Below, piece after piece: positions 45,090-55,747 of a stretch of 64,000 bases of DNA. The DNA comes from Brachionus manjavacas (Eukaryota > Rotifera > Eurotatoria > Ploima > Brachionidae): contig JAHQIY010000005.1 in NCBI GenBank assembly GCA_019054805.1, positions 1,037,501 to 1,101,500 of the forward strand. Reading direction: 5' to 3'. The stretch's first letter is position 1, and the number at the start of each line of letters is the position of its first letter. A model generated the notes under the pieces. That model was not told the DNA's origin. It worked only from the letters and a program-made list of their open reading frames with translations, and searched no databases. A program made the translations under genes and the position numbers.

Positions 45090-46205
45090 ATAAACTTATT
45101 CTTAAAAGAATGGTACAAATAAATACCAAATATAGTTAAATTTGATTTACATCAAAAGGAAGAATTTAATATTAAAATTTAGACATTATTAAGAAAATTT
45201 TTTTATTACTTCTTCTCTTCTATCTCTATGTTATTAATTTTTTTTTTGCCTACTTAAAAAAAAATAGAATTTTTATTGAAATTCATAATGCCGAACTTCA
45301 CAATATTTTCTTTCAGATAATTTTCTCTACCATTTTTAATTTTCTAAATTTGAAATATTATTTAAGAGCTAATTTGAAAATTTCTTAGCTTTTTTATATT
45401 ACCTTTGAACTTTAATTCAAAAAATGTTCGAAATATTTTAAAAGTAAAATTTTTAAAAATTTTTAATAATATTCAATTAATACGCTTTCAGTTAATGAGA
45501 AAACTAAGTAAAATTAATTTGAATATAAAATAGCGGGTATTTTCCCACTATTTTCACGTGAATCAAACTAAAAAAAATTCTTTTATTTTCTAACAAAATA
45601 GTTCACTTCCTATTAAGAACAGTTGAATATTTTAATTAAAAAATATTTCTCTTATTAAACAAAACGATTATTTTATTTAATTATTATTCATTGACAATAG
45701 CTAAAATAAAAGCATCTTATGTTCCTTTTTTACGATATTTAAAAACGAAATTTTTTGCTCTCATTCTTCCGAGTTTATTTACTATTTACTATTCTGGAGA
45801 CTCAGTTAATAAAAACGTATGATGCATGAATGATTAAATGAATGAATCTTATTTAATAACCAAATAATTACGATTAACTAAGTTTAAAATTAATTTTTTA
45901 ATTTTTAAAAAGCTTTTAAGCTTTTAAAAATCTTTGCCAAAGTTATATATTTTAACAGTTTATTATATATTGGTACTATTCCATTACTAAAAAATGTCAA
46001 ACTTGATAAATTGTTCACTATTGAATTAATCTTTAAGCATTTCCTTTTAAAAATCTAATTATTATTTGCAAATTTTTATATTCACATTGATTTACAATCT
46101 TTTAAAATTTAATTAAGTCACTTGGAATTCTTCTCTTGAAATCGTAAGGGTATTTTTTAAGCCGCTTTCTATAATCCCTTTATTCCATTTTTTCACTTAT
46201 AAATT
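45090..46205 (-). repeat. Receptor-unit upstream block, copy 2
   Basis: Matches copy 1 loosely and copy 3 strongly. The part 45550-46200 is nearly identical to 59357-60006, including ATCGTAAGGGTATTTTTTAA and a TACTATTCTGGAGACTCAGT stretch. No ORF is conserved, so the block is probably regulatory or simply a recent duplicate. Confidence 0.8.
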
Positions 46206-46209
46206 TACT

Positions 46210-47450
46210 TAGTAATGCTACTTAGAATCAAATGAGATCAATCAATGGTATAAAGTATATTGCTGTCAAACAATGACTTAAAATAAAAAAATAAAATGTC
46301 AAAAATTTAAATTATATGATTTTTAATCAAAAATAATATAAAAATCATATGACAAAAGCACCACGCTCGATTATTTTGAAATTTAATTTTTGCTAAACTC
46401 TGCAAATTTAGCAGATCTTGATATTTTAATATTGCACTATGTCGCATTTACAGAACTAAGTTTAATCCTTCAGAAAAAAAGTTATTAATTCTTTTACATT
46501 GTTTCTGTTCTTTTTATCATTTTGTACCGAATATCCAAAAAACTCTATAGTCACAATTTTTAATTTTAAATATAATATAACTTCAATTTCAACAGAGTTT
46601 TTTATAGCGAAATTGGAAACTCTTCGTCATGTCTTCAGGTATTTATAAACAAATCATTATGCAAGGCTACTTTTGCGATTCTAATCGGATCGAGACATGA
46701 TTAGCTCTCTTTTTGTAGTTTAAGATCAATTTTTGATGTCCAAAATGATCAAATCAAGTTTTAAATATGAATTGTGATTTCTCTAAGGAATTAATACAGA
46801 AATACATTTTTACGATTCAATACACTATGTGCAAATTAAAAATTTACATTGCTGAGTGTACGCCATTTAAATGATGCTATTTTTTAAGTGAATAATTTTT
46901 TGCAGACTTTTGCAGAATTAACCTCTAAATCTACTTTGTTAACCTCTAGATTTAACAAAGTAGATTCTAACGGGTGTTATAAAACTTTCAAAATTTTGTA
47001 AAAAAAATGATTTAAATGTATCCTGTTAACCTAAATTTGATGATCTATGTTAAAATAAATAAATATATATGCAAAGATACATCAAAATGTATTCAAGAAA
47101 AGATTATCTATGCGATTATAGGTTTTTTCAATTTTTTTAAAACAAAATAAATTTTAATAAATTTTTAAAATATCTTTTCGAAAATAGAAAAGCAAAGTTA
47201 TTTTTTTTTAAATTTTATTGAGCATACATTAATATGTATGCGAACATAGATGTGGTGTATGTGAGAATAGATGGGGGTTTTAAAGCATAAATTTGATCTT
47301 TTAAAATAAATTTTAAAACAATTTTTTTTTTTTAAATTTTGAGATATTATATGGAAAAATTCAAAATACCAAAATTACAAAATAAACATAAAAAAAAAAA
47401 AAAAAATCAATCTTTTTTATAAATTAAATCCAAAATACTTGACTCGTTTT
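46210..47450. other. AT-rich stretch
   Basis: No gene supported. 46380-46530 resembles an arm of the TTAGTTCTGTGAATGC-type foldback elements. Confidence 0.35.
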
Positions 47451-47514
47451 TTGGGAGCTCTGAAGTTTTGGTAATCATGTCCAAAATGTTTGTTTCTATT
47501 TAAGAAATTTATTC

Positions 47515-47935
47515 TTCTTCCTGAATCGACAGTTCACTATAGTCGATTTTGCTCGCTGAATCGATTTAAGCCTTTCAGCTAAAGAGCATTTCTGAATCAA
47601 ATGACCTTTTTGATTACAATTTTCGCAAGCTAGGTTCTTAACAGGACATCTAGCAATGTTGTGACCATCACCATTATAAAAAAAGCTATTTTGTTATAGT
47701 CCAGCAATTGAAATTAAGCACTTTTATCTGTATATAAATGTGGGATCAGTCAAATTTCTAACTTACTGATCTGATTCTTTCGGGAAGGAGACTTCTACTC
47801 GTTTCACAGCGTTTTTAACTTGACCTTCATTGTTAGTTTCTTCTGAAATTTGTTCAACTTTGAAACCACTGATTTTAACAGCATCGAAAATATCTCGAAG
47901 TAATTCCTTGTTGAAATCGTCTGGGAGCAATCCGT
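47515..47935 (-). pseudogene. Gag-like fragment with zinc knuckle
   Basis: On the minus strand, 47935-47757 encodes a GLLPDDFNKELLRDIF...VKRVEVSF segment. After a gap, 47690-47515 encodes C-x2-C-x4-H-x4-C knuckle ACENCNQKGHLIQKC, preceded by a degenerate first knuckle (GDGHNIARC) that has lost its first cysteines. A basic tail and TAA follow. Paired CCHC knuckles suggest a retroelement ORF1/gag protein. The gap contains GTAAGT...ACAG and could be an intron or inserted sequence. Confidence 0.5.
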
Positions 47936-47938
47936 ATC

Positions 47939-48935
47939 ATCGCTTTTTTTCACTATCTTTGTTCAATAATTGGCAAGTAAGTGAAAAAAAGCGACTAATT
48001 ATGATTGACCAATAAATTTATGATTTTTGTATTATAATAAAATTAAAAAAAAAGAAGGCGTTAATTAAGCTAATTAATTAATTGCCCCTATTCTATCCTA
48101 GTGGATAATGGGGAGGCGCTCATCTCCTTTTCAAGAACCTTTTTGAGCAACGGCTCCGATCTGACACAGAGGCTACTGCATCGAGTTGATCATCTACACC
48201 GCAATTATTACCCAGTCGAAAGTGGTTCCCCTATTTTTATGATGAAAAAGGTTTAAACCCTGTATTGCAGAGATATTTTGAAGATTTTTTCACCCTCAGC
48301 AGGTTTTGAACCCTCGATCCTCTGCTTACATGACTAACAAACCATTCGGCTACACGGGCTATATTAATTAAGCTAAATAAATGCAAATTATGCAAAAAAA
48401 TTAAAAAACCAAATAATTAGTAAATAAAGTATAATCCACAAAATTTTTTAAAATTGAAGGTAAAATATTACGGCGATAAAAATTCATGTCTTTTGCCAAA
48501 AACAAAAAATTGTTTGAGCCTTTAGATAAAATCTCACCAAATTTACACACAAATACTCCACAATCATAACCATTCGTTTAAACAGTAATATTTTTGACGT
48601 AACTAAAATCCCAATGTTCTGTTAAATTAACACCATAAGCTTGCAAATATTTTAAATTGAAAAATTGTTTTAAGTTTTCAAGTAAATTAGGATACTCTTG
48701 CAAAAACGCTGAGTTGTAGTATTAATTAAATTTGTATTGCAAGTTAAGCGAAATAAGATTAATATAAAATTGCAATTATTGCAATAGTGAAAAAAAGCAA
48801 CTAATTAGTATTGAAATTAATTTTTTTCACGCTGCATTTATAATTATTTCACGTCTTAATCTAATAAAGTACCGCAAAAAATTATGTATGGGAGGAGTTA
48901 TAAAATACTGAAAAAATAGTGAAAAAAAGCGATGT
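47939..48935. mobile_element. Possible element bounded by TCGCTTTTTTTCACTAT repeats
   Basis: TCGCTTTTTTTCACTAT at 47939 is inverted as ATAGTGAAAAAAAGCGA at about 48919. Two further internal GTGAAAAAAAGC copies lie at 47981 and 48787. The unit interrupts the gag-like fragment and contains a SINE. No clear target duplication was found, so the boundaries are tentative. Confidence 0.4.
48074..48363 (-). mobile_element. tRNA-derived SINE, copy 3
   Basis: Inverted relative to copies 1 and 2. The head on the minus strand has AGCCGAATGG and GGTTCAAAACC boxes; the tail reads GGATAGAATAGGGGCAATTA. Flanks are a perfect 13-bp duplication TTAATTAAGCTAA (48061-48073 and 48364-48376), proving retroposition. 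It is very similar to copy 1 at 28058, so the family was recently active. Confidence 0.92.
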
Positions 48936-48939
48936 TGCC

Positions 48940-50265
48940 GTGCAATCTAAATCGGCAATTTATTTGCATCTTCAATCTTTAAAGATTCATAAATAATTTC
49001 GATTGAACGTTCAAAGACTATCGAAGGGGTAAAGACGTGTTTGAACTTTATAATCCATATTTTGTTAGAAGAGAAATTCTAAATAGCTGTAATTTCTTTA
49101 AATTTCTTTGAGTCTTAGAATACACATTTGAGTTGATTCAAGATTTTTTTGTGATTAGCAAGTCTCTCCAACTTTTTAAGATTCAGTTTGACTGAATTTT
49201 TAAAGTTTTAACATTATTTAAAATTATTAAAATTAATTGACATAACAGAATTGTTGAAAAAGAAGGGTCAAATCATGATATTGAGATTAAATAATCAAAG
49301 GCTGAAGAAACAATTGACGTAATTGCTCAATTTTATGTCACTCTAGTTGGATATTCGGTGACATGTTCTTATGTATCGAACACTAGTTTTCATTTTGACC
49401 TTTTTCGAATACTGCGACTTGTAACTTTAGTCGAAGAAGGCCTAAAAAATGACAATTTTTACAAAATTTTGTGTCTTAGTTAGTGTCATTTAAAAAAAAT
49501 CTTACATATCGTGTAAAAAAATTTTTTTGATAGATTTGTTTTTTTTAACACACATAACAACATATTTATTATTATCGTAAACATATATTTACAATTTCAA
49601 CAAAAACAAAATTTCAACCATATCAAGAATTCATTCTTGACTATTTGTTCATTGTTTTTCTTAATTAAAAGTTTCAATCAAGATTTTTCTAATCGTTAAC
49701 TTCTACTTTGGGTTAAGATCTTATATATTGAATTAAAATGTGGAATTATTTCAAATTAAAGTAAAGTCGGACATAAATTTTTTAAACTAATTTGAACCTT
49801 ATGCGGGATTTTCAAAGTTTTTCATTGACAGAATCTGAACACAGGTTAAATTAAATCATATTCTTTTATAGCAGTAATCAACTAACATAAAATTTTTGGA
49901 TAAATGTGTCAGTTAAATTTGAGTAATACTCTATCCCGATGTGCTGAGTTTTCTATCCTATACTTTAAATTTTCAAGGTATTAATTTTAGCAACAAAAAG
50001 TAATTAAAATGTAAAAATCGCAAAATGAACGGGATAACGAAACAAGTCGTTCAATGGCATTTAAAAGAGCTGCAAATAGCCATTACACATGTAAAATTTA
50101 ACTGATAATTATTTCCCTTAATTTTGTGTTAGTTGATTGATGTTATAAAAAGGGATTGATTTCTTAATTAATTACTAAACACGACTATACATGATGAACT
50201 TAAATCAATTAATCAATTAAGCATTTAATATTATATTGATGGAAAATTATTCATTTGGCTATGTT
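48940..50265. other. Intergenic stretch
   Basis: Only short frames; no gene, RNA or terminal repeat that I can support. Confidence 0.35.
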
Positions 50266-50514
50266 CCTTTTAGGGGTCTTGTCGACTTTGTGATCTTGGG
50301 GTTCACATAATATGTGATCATGGTCATCTTGCTGGTTTGGTGTTCGACAATATTCAAAATTTTATTGATCACTATTTTTGTGATCTTAATTTTTTAGATA
50401 CAATAAGACAATAAGATAGTTAAAAAAATATGTGATTATAATTTTTATTCATGTGATCTTTTGAAAAAAAAAAGATCAACGAAATGTTTACAAATAAAGT
50501 CATAGAAAAAATTA

Positions 50515-51060
50515 TTATTTTTTCGACACATGCAACTTGACTCCTCTTTCATTCTTCATTATATCTCAGCAAACTGGACAGGCGACTCCATTTGAGTGCT
50601 TTCTTAAAACCCGTTTAACTTCATTTTGAGCCGATTCAGAAGTCTGTGGGACAGAAAGAGACTCGTTTTTATATTCTTGGGCTTTTTGTTTAACTGTGTT
50701 CACCTTCAATGCCGAAAAAACTGTACTTAAAGAGTCCAAATTTGTAACCTGGTCAATAACAGGTTCTTAACCGAATTCAAAGACATCCGAATCAGACGAT
50801 TTGTCTTTTAACGTTATCGAATTCGACTCAGTCTTTGATAAGGTCTCATCATCACCTGAGTGGTTGCTCGCTTCCTCGTTGTTCGAATCAGTTGTGTCAC
50901 AATCACTCACGGAACCTTTCGAAGAACCAATTAAGGAATCGACATCGGAATCGGAGCGTCTATCAATGTCGTCATCATCGTCGTCATTTTCCGAATCACA
51001 AAGATGAAACTCTATCTTTTCATTTAAATCTCCATTATCTTGACCATAAAGATTATCCAA
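50515..51060 (-). pseudogene. Acidic protein ending in a C2H2-like finger
   Basis: One frame of 182 codons broken by TAA at 50767-50769 and a TGA within the finger. The first half is Asp/Ser-rich (DDDDDDIDRRSDSD). The second reads QNEVKRVLRK then CPVC-x5-NERGVKLH, half of a C2H2 finger in the style of those found in retroelement proteins. It lies inside the Merlin element downstream of the transposase. I do not know whether it is an accessory Merlin gene or a separate insertion. Confidence 0.5.
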
Positions 51061-51139
51061 AGTCTCTAAACTATTTTATATTGATTTAAATTGTTACAAG
51101 TTAATGAAGCACAAAAAATGATTTCCTAGTTTCTGGTGG

Positions 51140-51700
51140 TTAATACTTAGCTATTGTTGTTAAAATGACATTATACGTAGCATAACGATCGTTATTAAGA
51201 TCATTATTAAACCTCCAGATAAACGAAAATAAAGTTGTACCACGTACACATTTATCATAGATTATTTGGAGTAAGGTTGAGGCCTCGCGATTATGAACGA
51301 TTTGAAGATAACATTTACCGTTCAAATTGTTGGTACGTTCTTTTCTTTCCACCAGGCCACACATGAGGTCCCCTTAAATCTTTGTCTAAATTAAAAGACT
51401 AGGTTCCTAAATTAATCTTTGCTTAAATTAAAAGACTAAATTAAAAGACTTTTCTAAATTTATTAAATTTAGAAAAGTTTATAAATTTCAAATTTGAAGA
51501 TAATTTTAATACCTTTCCAGTTTTTCACTTTACAATACAGTGACTCGTCAATTTCAACAATGAACCCTGGACCCCTGAGAATTAGACTCTTTTTTTGAAA
51601 AGCGACCGAATAAATTTGTCTAATGCTAAAAAATATCGAGGCTGGATTCTCTGGTGGTGTGAAGTGGTCTATAAACCCAGCCGACGAGAATTGATTCACG
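51140..51700 (-). pseudogene. ISXO2/Merlin-like transposase core
   Basis: Minus strand. 51700-51470 reads GPGFIVEIDESLYCKVKNWKG, the region with the first catalytic Asp (I-D-E-S). After about 100 AT-rich bases that could be an intron (GT at about 51490, AG near 51378), 51364-51140 reads MCGLVERK, GKCYLQIVHNREASTLLQII, RGTTLFSFIWRFNND. In the family the last block is S-D-x-W; here the Asp is Phe, so the second catalytic residue is lost. The N-terminal part lies on the other side of the LINE fragment at 52807. Confidence 0.65.
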
Positions 51701-52690
51701 ACAGGGAGTGATAATGCTGCACCAGATTTGTTCTGATGAATAGGCTGCCTTGATGATATGGTTGGCTTCGACTATTAGGATGTTATCTCTAGCGTAGATT
51801 GCGACTCCGCCAACGGAAGAATAACTTCGGTGTTTGCTGCTTGCCCGCTTCGGATCCATATTTAACAAGCCTCCCTCCTATTGTTTCACTTTGCTTCAAT
51901 GCGTCGTTTAGCTTGTTACGTTCCTCTCGTAGCTTCATTTCCGTAGCGTGCTCAAAGGGTGTTAGGTCCCGATTTACATAGGTCTTCTTGAACGGCTCGA
52001 CGTCTTTCAGTTTCTTGGCGTTCCTAAGGACTTTCTGCTGGGTAGGTTCGTCGTTCAGTTCAACTATAAGTAGAGGGGTATTAGTCGGGTCTCTGGTTTT
52101 GATGAGATTTCCGTTTGACCTCAGTGGTCGGGTTGATTTCTGAAATAAAGAATTAGGTTTATTAATATTTATTTATTTTAATCTTAAAAGAAAATCCAAA
52201 ATGTACACAACATGTGGCTCGCCTATTCTTTAAGACGAGTACATGTCTGTGTGCAGGGAACGAGTGTATGCACGGTCCCGCCTGCGCTCAACCTGCACAT
52301 CGTCTACTGATTCAGACGAGGGGATGCAACTGCACAGCGAACCGAGTACATACACAGTGATGTCCTCATCGCAATTTCAATGGTACTAAAAAAGGTGTTT
52401 ATTATTATTTCTGATTCCGGGTTTAGTGCTTTTAGTGGTTGATCCACGGAATGTAGACCGTTAACCGCCATGCAGTTCTTCTTCCCGGCTTTAGACTGTT
52501 GCTCTCTCTGCATCATAGTAAGCATAATTGGCATTGTTGGGTCCGTTTAGTCGATTGCGTTGTTTTTCTGGAAAAGATTGCTCCATTTGAAATTTGACGT
52601 AGCTGGTGTAGCGTCCTTTGCAGCTTGTAGTTCTTTGATTATCCCGCGGAGTTCAACTATGTCATTTCAAGGGTGGCTATCCTGGCTAGG
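51625..52690 (-). mobile_element. LINE ORF1/endonuclease fragment inside the Merlin transposase
   Basis: Minus strand. 52690-52310 holds an ORF1-type segment (IIKELQAAKDATPAT, NPESEIIINTFFS). 52130-51850 reads NTPLLIVELNDEP, LRNAKKLKDVEPFKKTYVN, RDLTPFEHATEMKLR: the RNA-binding C-terminal part of ORF1 proteins of jockey-like LINEs. 51868-51626 reads GGVAIYARDNI, EQIWCSI and ILVGWVYRPL, a piece of endonuclease. The internal join between ORF1 and the endonuclease indicates a deletion. It is GC-richer than its surroundings. Confidence 0.65.
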
Positions 52691-52696
52691 GGAGCG

Positions 52697-52807
52697 TTAT
52701 GGTCTTACCATTTTTTTACAACCATCTTTAGAACATGTTTGATTACGAAACCCTAAGCCGAAACTTTTAACTTTTTCAAACATTTTTTCATCCGTTTCTT
52801 TATCCAT
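52697..52807 (-). pseudogene. N-terminal piece of the Merlin transposase
   Basis: Met at 52807, then KETDEKMFEKVKSFGLGF and C-x4-G-C-KKM, ending at a stop at 52697-52699 where the LINE fragment starts. A pair of Cys near the N-terminus is usual for ISXO2/Merlin proteins. Placement between the right terminal repeat and the transposase core supports the assignment. Confidence 0.4.
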
Positions 52808-53110
52808 TTTTAGAATGAATTTTTATTGTTTTCTTTTTATTTGTTTTTATATGATTATTTTTCAATTGAATAAGTTAACACTCGAGAAAAACTATAGCAT
52901 TTATATTTGAAAGAAATAACTAGCTGCGTGATCTTTTGTTTAATAGTGTGTGATCTTAAAAAAAATAAAGTGATCAAAATTTTTTATGCTTTAAAAAAAA
53001 AAAACATGTGATCAAATATTTTGTGAACATTGTCGATCACCATACCAGCAAGATGACCATGATCACATATATTATGTGAACCCCAAGATCATAAAGTCGA
53101 CAAGACCCCC

Positions 53111-53490
53111 TTTTTGTCCTTTTTGTCCTTTTTGTACTTTTTGAACTTTTCAGAATATTATTAATGTGGCCCTCTACCTTTTTGTACTTTTTATAATTAA
53201 TTTATTTGGCCCTGTTCCTTTTTATACTTTTGTACTTATGCTTGAGGTAAGAAAAATATTAGTTTAAGTGAAAATTGATAGTTAAAATATTGATTAATTG
53301 AATTTTTTTTTTTTTACCATTTAGAAAAAATAGGACAAAAAGTATTAAAAGGGACAGTGCCAAATAAATTTAAATTATGAAAAAGTACAAAAAGGTAGAG
53401 GGACAAATAAAATAATATTCTGAAAAAGTACAATAAGTACAAAAAGGAACAATATTATGAAAAAGTACAAAAAGTACAAACAGGAAAATT
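53111..53490. repeat. Foldback element of CTTTTTGTAC units
   Basis: The left half is built from TTTTTGTCC/TTTTTGTAC units and contains AGAATATTATT and GGCCCTCTACC. The right half is the inverse (GGTAGAGGGAC, AATAATATTCT, AAAAAGTACAAAAAGTAC). It abuts the right end of the Merlin element. No coding capacity. Confidence 0.75.
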
Positions 53491-53499
53491 TTTTTTTAA

Positions 53500-54170
53500 A
53501 AGTTTGATCTCATTGTCTATCCATGGGGTCAAATGATGAATGCAATTTAAATTAAAAAAGTATTGTTAATTTCTTCACTTATATTGGTATCTCGATCAGA
53601 CAAAATCAAAATTAATAATGAAGTAAATAATGTGTGGAAATACAAGGATCATGGGCCTTCAGAAAAGTAATTCTCATTCTAGCCCCGGACAGAAAAAATG
53701 GATTGGCCGTAGAATGACCTGGTTAACAATCGATTTTTCAGATCAATTTAATGTCACATTCGGTATTTTTTTTAATTTGAATAATTAATTTTAATTTTTT
53801 TTAATATTCAAAGTAAAAGATCCCACTTTTGATATTTGTTAGGCTAAAGGACGCATCAATCAAATCATTCAAGACTCCAAAAAAAAATTTTCAGAAAAAA
53901 ATTTAATTATTGTTAAAAAAAACATTTTCATTGAAAAAAATAATTTTCTTTAATAAATTGATTAATTTAATAATTTTTATCTTTTTTATTTTTTATCAAT
54001 AAAATAAAACAAATAAATTCACATGAAGATTATTTGATGATTTTTTAATGGGACTTCAATGATTTTGTGAATGAAATTTAGTCCACAATCTTTAAAGAAT
54101 CATTAAATCTGGGTTGACTGGGTCGGCACTAAAAAATAAATAAATAAAAAATAGATGTATTTTTATTGTA
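53500..54170. other. AT-rich stretch
   Basis: No gene supported. Confidence 0.35.
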
Positions 54171-54176
54171 CAAAAA

Positions 54177-54600
54177 ATGGAAAGTAAAACAAGAAAGAGT
54201 CCTGAGATAAACTTAAAGCTGCAAATAATAGAAGATTATAGTAATAAATCAAATCCAACTGAACTATTCCGAAAGAATGGCTTAGTAGCCTCGACCTTTT
54301 TAACAACGGTTAAAAAATCAAGAAGCGATAAAAAAGCATTTGGTTCGATGTGTGGCATTAAAAAAGCCAAGTGATTGAGAGATTGAAAAATACATTGATA
54401 TTTGGTTCAGAGACACAAATATGTACAATTCAATTTCTCTCGATGGTCCCCTAATTCAATCTCAAAATAGCATTTCAGAAAACTGATTTCAAGGCAAGTA
54501 CTGGGTTGCTAAATAATTTTCTAAAAGGACCGAAAAATATCAGCATGAAACTCAGTTATTTAATTAAAGACTTCGTTTTAGGTTGAAATATTAACTTCCA
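54177..54600 (+). pseudogene. Pogo/Tigger (CENP-B-like) transposase, N-terminal relic
   Basis: The first frame (54177-54374) encodes an N-terminal helix-turn-helix of CENP-B/Tigger type (LKLQIIEDYSNKSNPTEL, GLVASTFLTTVKK). Beyond a TGA, a second frame reads EIEKYIDIWFRD and LDGPLIQ. A third reads TDFKASTGLLNNFLKGPKNIS, the second DNA-binding domain (family F-x-A-S-x-G-W-L-x-x-F). The conserved Trp is Leu here. The DDE domain is absent. The element is truncated and frameshifted. Confidence 0.75.
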
Positions 54601-54652
54601 TTAAATTTCTCAAAAATATATGTAGAATCATGGCAATTGTGCTAAGATAATC

Positions 54653-54790
54653 ATAATAATAATAATAATAAAAAGCTACAGCAAGCGATCTTGCGGATAT
54701 GGCTTACTCGGAAGCCATCTATGGTAGCTAATCGCGCAAAAATCCAGAGATAAATTAAAGAATTACAATGAAAGTTACAGAGACGAAAGT
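54653..54790 (-). mobile_element. LINE 3'-end fragment with ATT-repeat tail
   Basis: Minus strand ends GCTACCATAGATGGCTTCC...CTTGCTGTAGCTTTTTATT and an ATT run. Same family as 40853-41090, the 27579 insertion and the LINE tail at 22206. Confidence 0.6.
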
Positions 54791-54799
54791 GAGATACAA

Positions 54800-55740
54800 G
54801 ACGAATACGAGAGATTATACAGATTGATGAGTTAAGTAGAATTAAAGTAATTCAAAAAATTTGTCATTATTAAGAAATAGATAAAAAATAAATTAAATAA
54901 TGGTACAACAGTTTAAAAAACTAATAAGAGACGAGTAATTACATATATAGGTACAATTGATTAAGAAAAAAGAATTTATAGAGACATAACAGATATTACA
55001 CAAGATTATAAAGAACATTACAGGTAAGGAAAAAGATAAATAGAAAATAATTTAATAAGATATTTCAAACTTGTATGAAATTTTCATTAAAAGACAAAAT
55101 ATACACCAAAGGTTTATATTTATAATTTTTTCTTGGTGCAAAAATTAAGAGGATTTTTATTTTAGATTTGCTGATATCCTGCTAAGTACAACATGAAATA
55201 ATTTTATTTCCATGAATTTGTAGGTGTATGTTGTCGAATATTAATTATATTAATTTTGATAGTAGGAGTTAAATTAAGTCTTTTTATATTCACAATTAAA
55301 AAATAAACTATTCTATATGTTTTAATGTTTATTTAACAATGTTTCAGAGAATAACTTATTTATGAAAATCCGGAACAAAATTTTTTTAAAAAATTGCACA
55401 AAAAAATTGAAAATGTAAATTTTTTTTAAAAATTGACTGATTATTTATAAATATAAAAAGGCTCTAACTAATTTGACTCCTCCAAAATCAAAATTTATAA
55501 AAGTGACTAATATTTTTTTTCTAAGTTTATTTAAAAATTGAGAATTAGCTGAATTAATTGAATTAAATTTAAATGATTCAAATTTCTTAGATATCTATGT
55601 TTTCTTTATTTTTAAAATAGAATTGATTAACTTCTTTTTACAGTAACTAAAAAAATTAAAAATAAATCAAATTATTTTATAATGCTTTTTTTTAAAAGCA
55701 AAATTTTAGATAAAATTCTGTTTTTTATTTCATTTTTAAG
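54800..55740. other. AT-rich stretch downstream of receptor 3
   Basis: No gene supported. Confidence 0.35.
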
Positions 55741-55747
55741 AAAAACC

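Larger units (their letters stand above)
50274..53108 (-). mobile_element. Merlin-type DNA transposon (IS1016/ISXO2-like), broken
   Basis: Terminal inverted repeats begin GGGTCTTGTCGACTTTGTGA (left) and, inverted, GGGTCTTGTCGACTTTATGA (right). They continue for more than 80 bases through GGGGTTCACATAATAT and TGGTCATCTTGCTGGT. Flanks CCTTTTAG and CCTTTTTG match at 7 of 8, fitting the 8-bp duplication of Merlin elements, whose ends often start with GG. A minus-strand ISXO2-like transposase supports the assignment. A LINE fragment and an acidic/zinc-finger pseudogene lie inside. Confidence 0.8.

Noticed and set aside
50801-51089. Plus-strand frames opposite the acidic pseudogene
   Set aside because: Antisense of an Asp/Ser-rich frame.
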